NCBI GenBank assembly: GCA_020055645.1
Contig: CM034546.1
Location: 24,676,001 to 24,740,000, forward strand
Length of the DNA: 64,000 bases
From: Tomocerus qinae
Lineage: Eukaryota; Arthropoda; Collembola; Entomobryomorpha; Tomoceridae
Direction of reading: 5' to 3'
Below, piece after piece: positions 1-12,178 of the stretch; the stretch's first letter is position 1; each line of letters starts with the position of its first letter. A model generated the notes under the pieces. That model did not search any database, was not told the DNA's origin, and saw nothing but the letters and a program-made list of their open reading frames with translations. The translations under genes and the position numbers were made by a program.

Positions 1-12
1 AAGGCCAAGTGG

Positions 13-133
13 GTGGGAAATTGGGAAATAGAAAAATCAAGTGGGAAATAGACCCTAATTCCGCAAGATGGCGACACCCATTTCCCACTATTTCCCACTA
101 TTTCCCAAATTGGTGGGAATTCCCAGTGTCCAA
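13..133. repeat. GGGAAAT/ATTTCCC-rich repeat
   Basis: The words GGGAAAT and its complement ATTTCCC recur many times within about 120 bases, first in one orientation (13-50) and then in the other (79-115), so the stretch can fold back on itself. No coding potential is credible. It looks like the edge of a repeat that continues towards the palindrome at 267-342. Confidence 0.5.
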
Positions 134-266
134 GCGAAATTTGCTGGGAAATGGGAATATCCGAAACTATGGTTGTAGTAGACTTGTACCCCGTCACACT
201 TTACTCTATGTTGCTTTTCTCTGCACAAAAAAAGTAGGACGTTACTTCGTGTGCTTGTTCTGTGGG

Positions 267-342
267 ATTGTCCATCAAATCGAGCCCCTGGTTGAAAGAG
301 TAGGCCTACTCTTTCAACCAGGGGCTCGATTTGATGGACAAT
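267..342. repeat. Perfect 76-bp palindrome
   Basis: The two 38-base arms are exact reverse complements with no spacer; the centre is TAGG|CCTA at 304/305. Pairing stops at 266/343. This may be the tip of a foldback element or an assembly joint; the sequence alone does not decide. Confidence 0.85.
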
Positions 343-1781
343 TTCTCTGCGTTCTAACTCATTCAACTGCCGAACATCGTAAGGCGCCAAGTTCGAATGA
401 GTATTGATTTTCTAACCAAGGATTCGGCAATAAAACCTCTCCTCTCCCATCATATTATTATTCATCTACAACTAAATGTATTAACTATTGTAAAAAGTTC
501 AATACAAAGGAAAGGTTCAGTACAGATAAATCTAGTACTAGATCTTTGAACATTTTAGTAACATCAATTCTGCACCATGCTTATTGTGTAGTTTGGGTGT
601 ACACCTGAAAATGCTAATTGGGCTTTTTGAAATCTTAAGGAACGATATGTTCGGTTATGCATGAATAGAAATGGTGGTAGAAATTATTTAGATCAATGCA
701 TCTGGATGCTATTAGCTTATTTGGAGCAGCACAAAATGTAATGCGAGTTGGTATAGATGAATATCCTATAATTATTACTAACCAGAGCTCTGGTCTAGTT
801 AGTCTGGCTCTGCAGAGCCTTCATTAAAACATAATATCATTGTTGTAAGAACATTCCTTGATTAGAATTAGAATTTGATAATTGATATCCTTAGAAACTG
901 GCTACCAACAGTAATAAATACAGTGGACCAAATAATAAAATAGCTATGGTTGATAATATTTGGTTAGAAAATTTCCATTGTTTATGCATATTCGTTTAAA
1001 ATGCATACAAATTGGAAAATGCATAATATTAATATGAACTATAAATAGTCAAAATCGGTGTATGTTTGAATCTAGGGAACAACAATGAGACATTTAGACG
1101 TTTGGAAGCAAACCACAGTACTTGTACTTGTGAAAATACATTATCGAGTTCGGTTATTATTCTTATTATAGTCGCCTTTGTAACTATCACTACAGTGCAC
1201 AACGAGAAATGATGCTGACCAGGTGTCTACATCATTATAACAACTAAAGATGCAAAGCTCAAGTTACGGTAAGAAATTCCAGACAGTCCGTTAGAATTTC
1301 TTCGAAAAATCTGACGTGTAATGAAATATCTCTACATATCTTAAGTTCTTCGAGTACAGGTAGTTGTTTCTTTGTATTGTAATTGTAATCCAGTGAATGT
1401 ATTCTACTCCAGGAATATCGGCATATTATTTCTAGTCGGTAAACCAATGTTTGTGAAATATTTATCAATTCTTCAACGCGACTGCCTTTATAAATAGATT
1501 AAGTTTCTTTCTTGATACGCAATGGAACGATAAAGAGCATTGTCTCTATGCTAAAGGTTTTGAAAGTAAAATTGGAATATAATGGTTTTCCAATTGTATT
1601 AGTTGAGGACACTTATTAGCTCCAATTCGGAATACACGTTTAAATCAGCGAGAGTTTAAAAAAAGTAAAAAAGTTAGTTGGTAGAAGCAAAATGTTTTAT
1701 CCTTACCATAAACTCTAAATGTCTACAGTTTCCTGAGTGTCCATAAGTTGAGACGGAGACAAGGGAGCTGCTTGATAGACA
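343..1781. other. Intergenic, nothing recognised
   Basis: AT-rich sequence with only short spurious open frames and no recognised gene, RNA or clear repeat. Confidence 0.5.
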
Positions 1782-1782
1782 T

Positions 1783-2295
1783 ACCGTATTAATCGAATTA
1801 ATTCTCCGGGTTGTTATTGTTTCATTGGCCTTTTTTTAGCTCCTGAAAACGATGAAAATCGAAATAGTTAACCAGGTGGTGAATTATTTCGATACGGAGA
1901 ATTATTTTTCAAACAGTCAATTTTTGTTAAGTTATTACTTGTTGAAAATTAAAAAATGCGAAAGAGTTTAAAAATTCAATTGATTGTGTAAATGTCCATG
2001 GGTTCAGTGAGGTCTATAGGCATTTCTTCGTCGTCTGAGGACAACAGTTTGTCATCATCATCTATCACACATATTGGCTGACCAGTTTCTGGATATTGGG
2101 TGCTTTGTAGCAGAAGCTCCATACTCCATACCTTTACTACAGTCTCTTCCAACTTAGATTTGGATGGTGAATTATTTCGATACGGAGAATTATATTTCAA
2201 ATGCTATTATTTTGCTCTTGAAAACGAAAAAAATCGAAATAGTTCTCCGGGGGGAGAACTATTTCAATACGGAGAATTAATTCGATTAATACGGT
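1783..2295. mobile_element. MITE-like element with 26-bp terminal inverted repeats
   Basis: The ends, 1783-1808 and 2270-2295, are inverted copies containing ATTAATCGAATTAATTCTCC. Inside, the phrase GAATTATTTCGATACGGAGA occurs twice (from about 1880 and 2169) and AAATCGAAATAGTT occurs twice. No transposase is encoded, so this is a non-autonomous element. A related element lies at 25049-25286. A target-site duplication is not clear. Confidence 0.7.
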
Positions 2296-3472
2296 AATAT
2301 ATAATACCTCTCAAGCTATTCCAAGCCAGAGTACATTCTATACGCACGATGTAAATGCAATCATATTTGTAGTTAAATAACAACCCAATGTATGTAAAAT
2401 ATTTACTATTTCAGATTATTTTGCGATCCTAAAAGTCAATGGACGAATCGTCTGACCCCAATAGGAGACATTAGTCACTTCTCCTCTCAATCAGACAGAA
2501 GCCTGTTTACACTTTCTGAGAATTGAGTAAAAGAAGTAAAAGATATCGCGGAGAATAATTATAGTGTGTGATATTTGATCCTCTATAGCCGCGTAATAAA
2601 TATGTTCAGAACTTTATTCAACGAGACACATCAGCGACTGGCTTTCTTATCGTCTTCCTTACATCGTTGCAAAAATATGAAAACCCATTATATATCTTTT
2701 TCACCTAAAACATTTACATTATCGTCGACATTGTTTATAGATATTTTTGTATCCACTGGTAAGAATTGTATTAAAGGAACATACTGGCCCTCAGTACTAT
2801 TAGACCTCAAATTCTGCTATTTAACTTCACAAAAATGGTTTATAAACTGGCACAAAGAAATCTAAAGAGTAATAAAAAGTAGCACCAGCTCTAAGGAAAT
2901 CAATTCCTTATAATTTAAACATGAAATGAAATTTTTCTTTCTAGTTTTTCAATGGAAAAGATGCAGATAAGAATTTGCCCATTATCAGTAGAGAATTTGT
3001 TTTATAGGAATTGGCGACAATCTGTCTTTCTGACTGCTCGTCAGCCCGTTATTACAATAAATGTAGGACGGTTACAAATATTCAGTTCCAATTTCATGTC
3101 TGCAATCTAGGGTTAAATACCGTAGATTTAGAATCATGAAACGAACTATCTCGTTAAGTATAAAAGGTATAAGACTTACCCGAATCTATAATTATAGCCA
3201 ATTATTATTAGATGCTTAGACATAATTAGATAGATTGGCAAACACAAGATAAGAACAATCTATACAAGCTTTATTATCAGGGATTCCACCAGAGTAGATC
3301 ATTAAAAGATGCATATTTTATGCCAATTATAATACATTTGATATACTATTGTAAAATTACATTAAAATCTGAATACTACGTTACGTAAGTTATTGAATTT
3401 GTCGTGATATCATGGAGTTGGAAAGTTTTGTCCAATAATCATTATAGTGTATTCAACCAAAGCAAGCTTTTG

Positions 3473-4057
3473 CTATTGTATGAAATCTGTAGCCCTTTTA
3501 CGTGCTGCTGATGCCTTAGGGCTAGCTCTTACTCCACTGACTCTTGGTATCAAGGAATACTGTTGAGCATCTGACACCTGGAATAAACAAATTTAACTAA
3601 ACTTGAAACAGTTGTAAATAACAATTACTTGACTCATATATTTAAATACAAAGACGTACATATTCTTGACGTATGTCATCAGGCCAATCAAAAACAACAG
3701 GGTTGGCTACCTCTGTTTGTAAAATTCCAAGGCTGCGACGGACTAACGATCCTCCAGAAACACCACCAACAATTAAGAAAAGAAGGAAGGAGAACTACAG
3801 TCCAAAAACAAAAAATATTGTCTAGCAATTCCTTGGAAATTTTATTTATTTAAATAAGGTTTTAATTATTTGATATACACAATTAACATGAAATTCTAAT
3901 TGAAATAAACTGTTTTACTTCGTGAATATTGACTAAAGATTGCATATTATTTCTTCCGAGTTTTAAAATATAATTAATATTGTCTTACCGACTGTGAGAC
4001 AAAAACAGATAGCATTAAGCTAGCCGTTAGTCCCAAAAATATATTTATTTTCTGCAT
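3473..4057 (-). CDS. Small leader-bearing peptide gene A (102 aa, 3 exons)
   Basis: Exons on the minus strand are 4057-3989 (23 aa), 3794-3660 (45 aa) and 3577-3473 (34 aa plus stop). All junctions are GT-AG and phase 0. Exon 1 is a hydrophobic leader starting MQKINIFLG and ending FVSQS. Exon 2 opens with FSFLLFLIVGGVSGGS, then LVRRSLGI and WPDDIRQEY. Exon 3 ends ARKRATDFIQ. The product looks like a secreted or membrane-anchored peptide precursor, because the leader is followed by paired basic residues (RR, RKR). The splice model is strongly supported by the same three exons recurring at four other loci in this window. I recognise no family; a neuropeptide-like precursor, immune peptide or effector are all possible. 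The second hydrophobic stretch could instead form a signal anchor. Confidence 0.8.
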
Positions 4058-5804
4058 TGTTTTAATGAATCTTGTACTTCAATGTAGTATTTAGGCTTAT
4101 GCAGGTTTCTTCCTTGTAACAGTAATCTTTGTAGTAAATATTGTATGCGAGTGAAATGATGATGCAAAAATAAAACAAATCTTTACTGTTTACCATTAAT
4201 GTGAAAGACTGCTAAGTAAGTAAGCAAAGGAAAACCGATAAGATTTGCGTCCAAAGTTGTCAACATAGTTTACTAGATTGTACCCTAATTTGAATTTAAT
4301 TATGTTTTTACAGTGTTTCGTCTATCACCATCTTTCACTGTCATACCATACCTTATATTTTCTACAACTGGCATATAATAAAATCTGCCGGAATTAGTAA
4401 GTTATGCAAATAGAGCCAAAAATTTTAGGACCATTTTAGATTTATTTTACATTTCATATCGTACATTGAATGTTGTTGAGAAATTGAAAATATAAGTTTC
4501 ACATTAATCAATACCAGTCATTACAACCAACAGCAATATTTTCTAATTGAAACCTTGGTTTCCTAACATAATTATTATCTGATATCAATACTCTCAGAGT
4601 AATTACTTCCTAGTAATTGCCCTTGGACTTAAAAATTAGTTTTGTATTCAAGCCTTATTGCTTAGGATAATTAGGATAGCTGATATTTTAAGCTTGGTGG
4701 GAAGTCACGAATTTTTGTTTGGAAGATAATTTCTTTATTGCGTTGTTATTCACATCATAAGGAAATAAATTCTGACTATCAGTTAGTAGATAATTTTGTG
4801 GTGTTAATGATAAACTGCAATCTGATAGTGCCTGGAACACAAATTTAAGTCCGAAAAGTGGAAATTAGTATCTGTGTGTCTCTTCCGTTCAAAATCCAGC
4901 AAATTTTAGAAAATTGAGACTGGCGTTTTGGTTTATAATTTCAGAAAAAATAATACAATCTTGATTTTATAAATATTAGAGCACCCATTTATTTTCCCAT
5001 AACGTCGTTTATTTCTTAGTAATTTGATGCCACTATATGCTAATTTATGCGATTTTTATGTAACTTTTGCAAGAATAAATTAAATACTAATTTTCACAAT
5101 ATGATGCAAAATATAGTGGCCAAGCTCTTTTAACATTTTTAAAGTTATTAATTTAATTGTTAATATTGCCGTCCATTTATTTGAAGTTATAAACAGAACT
5201 TTATATACCCTAATATTGTATATTCTATTCAATTGTATCTTACATAAATAAATTGCAAAGGAAATATACCTACATCTAACTGAAGGCTGATAATTTATAA
5301 ATAGCATTTGTTCTTGTTTTGTATTTTTTACAGGGTTTTAATACCTCACAATCAAATTACAAACAAAAAAATCAAGCAATGATTTTCATCCTAATATTTT
5401 GTAAACAAAGATTTTTCAACAAGTAGTGCACGGTCGTCCAATTAGTTACTAATTTTTGGATTTTGAAGTTTAAATACAAAAGTCTAATGTGTCAAATCCA
5501 TATAATATAATGTCAGAAACATAATTTTTTACAATAAAAATTTTGAGAGAAAACGAAACATAGATTTAGTAAACACATTTTTATTTATCACACCATAGGG
5601 AGAATACTCCCCTAAATATATAGGATTTATGTATATCAGCCAATGTCAATTTAAAAAATTGCTTTGCATTTAAAATTAATTGGATTCATTTTAAAATTAT
5701 GAAGTCGTTAAACCCAGGAAATTGGAAAGTTATATTAAGTCAAAATGCAGTCTATGTAATAATTTAAACAATTTTTGCAAGGGTATCCTATAAGGACATT
5801 TTCA

Positions 5805-6630
5805 TTAATTCACAAAGTCTGAAGATCTCTTTCGTGCTGTTTGCTTAGTTCTTGCTCTTGTGATTTGTGAAAGAAAAGAGTAAGGCTGGGTATCTGGCAC
5901 CTGTATAAATAAAAGTAGTAATATATAATAATAAATATTTACATATAAACATGATTATAAAATTATAATACCTATATACAATTCTTGATCATATTCAATA
6001 TTTATTTTTTATTCGTGTAGGTTTATTTTTCAGCTAATAAATTTAACGGAAACACAATCTAACGTAAAATTATTTTTATGATTGCATGTATATTGTGTAT
6101 TGCATTGTAATTTAATTGTAATGTCTATGTACATTACGGTTTGTGAAATGCAATATTATACGTTGGTACTATAACAATTCTTTCCAAAATATAATTTTAG
6201 TAAATGTTTACGTATTTTTGAAGGACATCATCAGGCCACACCCTAACTGCAGGGTCTGCGGCTGTCTTCGAAAGTCCAAGGCTGCGGCGGACTAAAGATT
6301 CTCCAGAAACACCGCCAACAATTAGGAACAAAGCGAAGAACTAAAGTCCGAAATGAGAAATTTTTGGCAACGCTATTGCTTGAGACATTATTGACTTTAT
6401 CAATGTTTTAGCTACTAAAATTGCATTCATATCATAATAATTAGGTTTAAAGAATTTGTTAGTTACTAATATATTTCTATATATGCATACTATTAATATT
6501 ACTATTAATATTATTACAATTTAAATGTTAGTTAAATGAAAGTTACAAAAATATTAATTACCGACTGGGAGACAAAAACTGATAGGAATAAGCTGGCCAT
6601 TAATCCCATAAGTAGTTTCATTTTCTGCAT
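5805..6630 (-). CDS. Small leader-bearing peptide gene B (97 aa, 3 exons)
   Basis: Exons are 6630-6562 (23 aa, MQKMKLLMG...), 6340-6212 (43 aa) and 5900-5805 (31 aa plus stop), all phase 0 with GT-AG introns. Exon 2 reads FFALFLIVGGVSGES, then LVRRSLGL and VWPDDVLQKY. Exon 3 has ARKRSSDFVN at its end. It is a paralog of gene A in the same orientation. The C-terminal pattern K-R-(S/A)-(S/T)-D-F-hydrophobic-(N/Q) is kept although the rest of exon 3 has changed, so this tail may matter. A TATA-like box lies about 100 bp upstream of the ATG. Function unknown. Confidence 0.8.
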
Positions 6631-6722
6631 GGTCTCTTTAATACTTTGTCTTTCGACAGTTCTTTCTGCTGCCAACGTCTTCAGGTAAATATGCAAAAGA
6701 CTGGAAAGCCAAAGAGTCTACA

Positions 6723-6738
6723 CCATTTTTTATACCAT
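6723..6738 (-). promoter_or_regulatory. TATA-like box of peptide gene B
   Basis: On the minus strand the sequence reads GGTATAAAAAATGG, about 95-105 bp upstream of the gene B start codon at 6630. The distance leaves room for a short 5' UTR. The equivalent site at gene D (about 15930) is degenerate, so only a moderate claim is possible. Confidence 0.35.
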
Positions 6739-6937
6739 AGCTTTTTATCTAATTTTAGTTGGATTTGTAAATGAAGGGAAACACAACAGAATACTAAATT
6801 TTTAAATATTCATTAAATCGCATTCTAATTAGAATTTAATTATCTCACACCGTTTAAGCTTTAAACATTGCTTTGTCTTATCTTATTTGTACACCTGAGA
6901 AATACTTATGGAAAACAGTGGAAAATAAATATTATTC

Positions 6938-7339
6938 TTGAATAAATTTAGAAAATGGAACCAAAGTGTTTCGCTTTCGGACACTTTTTTCTTAATTTTA
7001 TTTTTGTCAATTCCCATTCTGTATTTGAAACAACCGGGAACGTCTATTGTCAATGTCAACCTTGGTTACTTGTATTGTTTAATATTAACTCCCGTTGGTA
7101 TCGTTAGCTTATTAATTTCCCTTGCCATAATATTGATTTTGTATCGAGATCGACATATTGTAATTTGTAATGCAATACGCTGTGTTACAGAAGAAAGTCA
7201 AAGTATGACACAAATACTAACATGTATGCTGCTATCGCAAATATACTGTAATAAACTTGAGTTCTCAACATTTCAAATAAGTCTACAGAAAAACGTTGTA
7301 ACGACTATTAATGAGTTTTATATACTTCTTCTTTGTTAA
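6938..7339 (+). pseudogene. Multi-membrane-span ORF, possible chemoreceptor fragment
   Basis: An open frame of about 133 codons encodes several hydrophobic stretches (FFLILFLSIPILYL; LGYLYCLILTPVGIVSLLIS), and ILYRDRHIVICNAI follows the last of them. The layout resembles part of a gustatory-receptor-type protein. There is no good start codon (the frame opens at TTG) and no second exon that I can find. The duplicate copy near 16140-16400 has lost the central part. Probably a decayed fragment, or a chance open frame. Confidence 0.3.
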
Positions 7340-7446
7340 GTTAAGTTTGGTAGAAGGTCATGCAAAAATTTTGATTTAGGAACTAATTGTTTGTCATTGT
7401 ACAGGAAATTTACTTAATTGCATTATTGTTAATCACACCATTATTC

Positions 7447-10400
7447 ATTTTAGTTTTGCAACGTTCGAAATTTTTGACATTGCGCTTAAAATTTTAGTCA
7501 CTTCTAGAGCGATATAGTAATTTGGATTACCAAAATGTGTCTCCATTTTAGTTTTGCCACGTTCGAAAATGTTGACGTTGTTTTTTAATTTTAGTCAATT
7601 TTAGAACAATATAGTAATTTGGATTACCAAAATGTGTCTCCATTTTAGTTTTGCCACGTTCGAAAATGTTGACGTTGTTTTTTAATTTTAGTCAATTTTA
7701 GAACAATATAGTAACTTGGAGTTCCTAAATGCGTCTCCATTTTACTTATGCCACGTTCGAAAATGTTGACGTTGTTTTTTAATTTTAGTCAATTTTAGAA
7801 CAATATAGTAACTTGGAGGTCCTAAATGCATCTCCGTTTTAGTTTTGCAACGTTCGAAATTTTTGACATTGCGCTTAAAATTTTAGTCACTTCTAGAGCG
7901 ATATAGTAATTTGGATTACCAAAATGTGTCTCCATTTTAGTTTTGCCACGTTCGAAAATGTTGACGTTGTTTTTTAATTTTAGTCAATTTTAGAACAATA
8001 TAGTAATTTGGATTACCAAAATGTGTCTCCATTTTAGTTTTGCCACGTTCGAAAATGTTGACGTTGTTTTTTAATTTTAGTCAATTTTAGAACAATATAG
8101 TAACTTGGAGTTCCTAAATGCGTCTCCATTTTACTTATGCCACGTTCGAAAATGTTGACGTTGTTTTTTAATTTTAGTCAATTTTAGAACAATATAGTAA
8201 CTTGGAGGTCCTAAATGCATCTCCGTTTTAGTTTTGCAACGTTCGAAATTTTTGACATTGCGTTTTAAATTTTAGTCACTTGTAGAGCGATATAGTAATT
8301 TGGGCTACCAAAATGTGTCTCCATTTTAGTTTTGCCACGTTCGAAAATGTTGACATTGTTTTTTAATTTTGGTCAATTTTAGAGCAATATATTAACTTGG
8401 AGTTCCTAAATGTGTCTCCATTTTAGTTTTGCCACGTTCGAAATTTTTGACATTGCGTTTTAAATTTTAGTGAATTGTAGAGCAATATAGAAATTTGGAG
8501 TTCCTAAATGCGTCTCCATTTTAGTTTTGCCGCGTTCGAAATTTTTGACATTGCGTTTTGAATTTTAGTCAACTGTAGAGCAATATAGCAATTTGGAGTT
8601 CCTAAGTGCGTCTCCTATTTTGATTTGCCACGTTCAAAAATGTTGACGTTGTTTTTTAATTTTAGTCAATTTTAGAACAATATAGTAACTTGGAGGTCCT
8701 AAATGCGTCTCCGTTTTAGTTTTGCAACGTTCGAAATTTTTGACATTGCTTTTTAATTTTGGTCAATTTTAGAGCAATAGAGTAATTTGGAGTTCTTAAA
8801 TGCGTCTCTATTTTAGTTTTGCTACGTACGAAAATGTGAACATTTTTTTTAATTTTAGTCAACTCTATAGCAATATAGTACTTTGGAGTTCTTAAATGCG
8901 TCTCCATTTTACTTATGCCATGTTCAAAAATGTTGACGTTGTTTTTTAATTTTAGTCAATTTTAGAACAATATAGTAACTTGGAGGTCCTAAATGCGTCT
9001 CCGTTTTAGTTTTGCAACGCTCGAAATTTTTGACATTGCGTTTTAAATTTTAGTCAACTGTAGAGCAATATAGCAATTTGGAGTTCCTAAATGCGTCTCC
9101 ATTTTAGTTTTGCCACGTTAGAAATTTTTAAAATTGCGTTTTAAATTTTAGTCCTTTCTAGAGCAATTAAGTAATTTGGATTACCAAAATGCATCTCCAT
9201 TTTAGTTTTGCCACGTTCCAATTTTTTAACATTGCGTTTTAAATTTTAGTGAATTGTAGAGCAATATAGTAATTTGGAGTTCCTAAATGCGTCTCCATTT
9301 TAGTTTTGCCACGTTCGAAATTTTTGACATTGCGTTTTGAATTTTAGTCACTTGTAGAGCGATATAGTAATTTGGACTACCAAAATGTGTCTCCATTTTA
9401 GTTTTGCCACGTTCGAAAATGTTGACATTGTTTTTTAATTTTGGTCAATTTTAGAGCAATATATTAACTTGGAGTTCCTAAATGTGTCTCCATTTTAGTT
9501 TTGCCACGTTCGAAATTTTTGACATTGCGTTTTAAATTTTAGTGAATTGTAGAGCAATATAGTAATTTGGAGTTCCTAAATGCGTCTCCATTTTAGTTTT
9601 GCCACGTTCGAAATTTTTGAAATTGCGTTTTAAATTTTAGTCAATTGTAGAGCAATTAAGTAATTTGGATTACCAAAATGCGTCTCCTTTTTAATTTTGC
9701 CACGTTCGAAATATTTGACATTGCGTTCAAAATTTTAGTCAATTTTAGAGCAATATAGTTTTTTAGAGTTCCTAAATGCGTCTCCATTTTAGTTTTGCCA
9801 CGTTCGAAAATGTCGACATTGTTTTTTAATTTTGGTCAATTTTAGAGCAATGGAGTAATTTGGAGTTCATAAATGCGTCTCCATTTTAGTTTTGCTACGT
9901 ACGAAAATGTGGACATTGTTTTTAAATTTTAGTCAACTCTATAGCAATATAGTACTTTGGAGTTCCTAAATGCGTCTCCATTTTACTTATGCCACGTTCA
10001 AAAATGTTGACGTTGTTTTTTAATTTTTGTCAATTTTAGAACAATATAGTAACTTGGAGGTCCTAAATGCGTCTCCGTTTTAGTTTTGCAACGTTCGAAA
10101 TTTTTGACATTGCGTTTTAAATTTTAGTCAACTGTAGCAATATAGCAATTTGGAGTTCCTAAATGCGTCTGCATTTTAGTTTTGCCACGTTAGAAATTTT
10201 TGAAATTGCGTTTTAAATTTTAGTCCTTTCTAGAGCAATTAAGTAATTTGGATTACCAAAATGCATCTCCATTTTAGTTTTGCCACGTTCCAATTTTTTA
10301 ACATTGCGTTTTAAATTTTAGTGAATTGTAGAGCAATATAGTAATTTGGAGTTCCTAAATGCGTCTCCATTTTAGTTTTGCCACGTTCGAAATTTTTGAC

Positions 10401-10620
10401 ATTGCGTTTTGAATTTTAGTCACTTGTAGAGCGATATAGTAATTTGGACTACCAAAATGTGTCTCCATTTTAGTTTTGCCACGTTCGAAAATGTTGACAT
10501 TGTTTTTTAATTTTGGTCAATTTTAGAGCAATATATTAACTTGGAGTTCCTAAATGTGTCTCCATTTTAGTTTTGCCACGTTCGAAATTTTTGACATTGC
10601 GTTTTAAATTTTAGTGAATT
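7447..10620. repeat. Satellite array, ~97-bp monomer, ~32 copies
   Basis: The unit has a conserved core TTTTAGTTTTGCCACGTTCG followed by variants of the phrases TTGACATTG, TTTAATTTTAGTCAA, GAGCAATATAGTAA and TTGGAGTTCC. Successive CTCC landmarks at 7541, 7638 and 7735 give a 97-bp period. Higher-order structure is visible: 7458 onwards repeats after about 389 bp (four units), and 9001 onwards repeats after about 1074 bp (eleven units). The array ends abruptly at about 10620 in unrelated sequence. It lies right at the end of duplication copy 1. Confidence 0.95.
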
Positions 10621-10641
10621 TTTGGCCAATAGCCATTTCAG

Positions 10642-10691
10642 CCATTTTAGCCGGCTGGCTGTTCAAAATCATTTTCAGCCGGCTAAAATGG
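10642..10691. repeat. Hairpin, 16-bp arms
   Basis: CCATTTTAGCCGGCTG at 10642-10657 is an exact inverted match to 10676-10691, with an 18-base loop. It abuts the end of the satellite array. It could be part of an inserted element. Confidence 0.7.
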
Positions 10692-10869
10692 AACTCTGTT
10701 TCTGCATTAATGCACCAGACCAGTAGGTTGCGCTATTGTTGTTATTGACCAAATTGCTGGATACGTGTCTGATGCCAATAGATGCACATGTAACATGTAT
10801 TGACATGTATGCATACTTAACATTTATTATACATAGTTAGGTTAGGTTACATTAGATTGAGAATAGGTT

Positions 10870-10905
10870 GTAGTGTAGACAAAAAGGTGTTGACAGTTTG
10901 GGAGT
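10870..10905. mobile_element. Solo end of the TTGTCAACA-type element
   Basis: GTGTAGACAAAAAGGTGTTGAC here closely matches the right terminus of the element at 33917-34172. No opposite end was found nearby, so it appears to be a fragment. Confidence 0.45.
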
Positions 10906-11109
10906 GAATCGAATCATAAGGTTTGGTCGAATTGTAAAGTAATTGTAAAAAAGTTTTAAAATGATAATATGTAAATGAAGTATTAAATAGTAATACAATT
11001 ACCATGGAAATAAATTACAACCCACAATTATAAGATTTTCGGGATTATTTTGGGGAATAATATATTTAGTTCAAAGTAAAAGTTTATTTTAAAAGTCTAA
11101 TAAATAGAA

Positions 11110-11295
11110 ACAAAGACTTTGGTGAAAAAATTCATTTCGCTCTAGGTCATAAAATTAAAAAGAATGAAAAAACCAGCATTTGTTGTAGAAAATTAGAACC
11201 AAATTGAATCAAACTCGGAAAAAAACCGATCGATATTGTAGTACTTATAGGAGGTTGTTTCAAAATAATTTCAAGAATTTGTCTTATGTGATTAT
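11110..11295. repeat. Dispersed repeat, copy 1
   Basis: About 185 bases share many phrases with 19870-20055, including CCAGCATTTGTTG / TCAGCATTTGTTG, AACCAA(A/T)TTGAAT and GGAG(G)TTGTTTCAAAA. There is no coding content. The family is unknown. Confidence 0.6.
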
Positions 11296-12178
11296 CACCG
11301 TGAATTTAGAAGTAGTATACAGTGCCTAGGTACAGTTTTAATCAAAAATTTTGGTAGTTAAATAGCATCCTAATATTCACAAAATATTTACTGTTCCAAA
11401 TTTTGTTTTGCGATCCTAAAAGTCAATGGCCTAATCGTCTGTCCCCAATATGAGGTATACATTACCACTAGACACTTCTCCCAATCAGACAGAAGCCGCT
11501 ATTCTATACACTTTCTAAGAAATGAGTGAAAGGAGTAAATCTATCACGGAGAATAATTATAGTGTGAAATCTGATCTTCTACATAGTCTGTGGTAATGGA
11601 TATTTCCAGTTATTCTTTACAACTAGACACAGAAGCGATAAGCTTTCTTATTGTTTTACTAACATTGTTACAAAAATACTAAACCATTATATATCTTTTC
11701 TACCTAATAAGTTTGTATCCAATCGTAAGAACAGTATATTATAAGAAACTAGTAGCCCCCAGTGCAGTACTGTCACTACTGTTATACCTCCACTGCTGCT
11801 ATTTAACTTCACAAAAAATGCATAAACTAGCTCAAAAAGGAACTTAGCGCGAGCAGTAAAAAGTAGCACCAGCTCTACTGGAAAAAGCCGCAGTATTAAA
11901 TAACTATTCGGAGAATTGTTATTTCATATGGGCTATTTTGCTCCTGAAATGGAAGAAATACTTATAATATGAAGATTTTTGAGGATCTTTTTCTTTCTAG
12001 TTTAGCATTGGAAGAGACAGTGTAGATTTGGCCATTATTTGTATTAAGTAGCGGAATTGGCGACAATCTTTCTGATCGTTAAGTACGATAAGTAATCAGT
12101 TCCTTCATGGTCAGGCATAATAAAATAATCAGACTTAGAAGGGTCAACTATCCCGGAAGGAAGTACAAAATGTATAAA

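Larger units (their letters stand above)
2380..7400. repeat. Segmental duplication, copy 1
   Basis: Long stretches of this block are closely similar and collinear with 11352-16450, including the genes, introns and intergenic DNA. Matching landmarks include TTTTGCGATCCTAAAAGTCA at about 2421 and 11408, and peptide genes A/C and B/D. The boundaries are approximate. The two gene units inside each copy (A and B) also resemble each other, which implies an older tandem duplication before this one. Confidence 0.85.

Noticed and set aside
9-407. Open frames on both strands across the start of the window
   Set aside because: They run through the GGGAAAT repeat and the palindrome, which mirrors the peptide on both strands.
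8716-8907. Minus-strand ORF inside the satellite
   Set aside because: It is a by-product of the 97-bp repeat frame, with repeated peptide and no start context.
7447-10620. CRISPR-like regular repeat
   Set aside because: Units are contiguous with no unique spacers, and the genome is eukaryotic; this is satellite DNA.
10836-10849. TTAGG-like telomere repeat (GTTAGGTTAGGTTA)
   Set aside because: Fewer than three units; chance or a trivial interstitial remnant.
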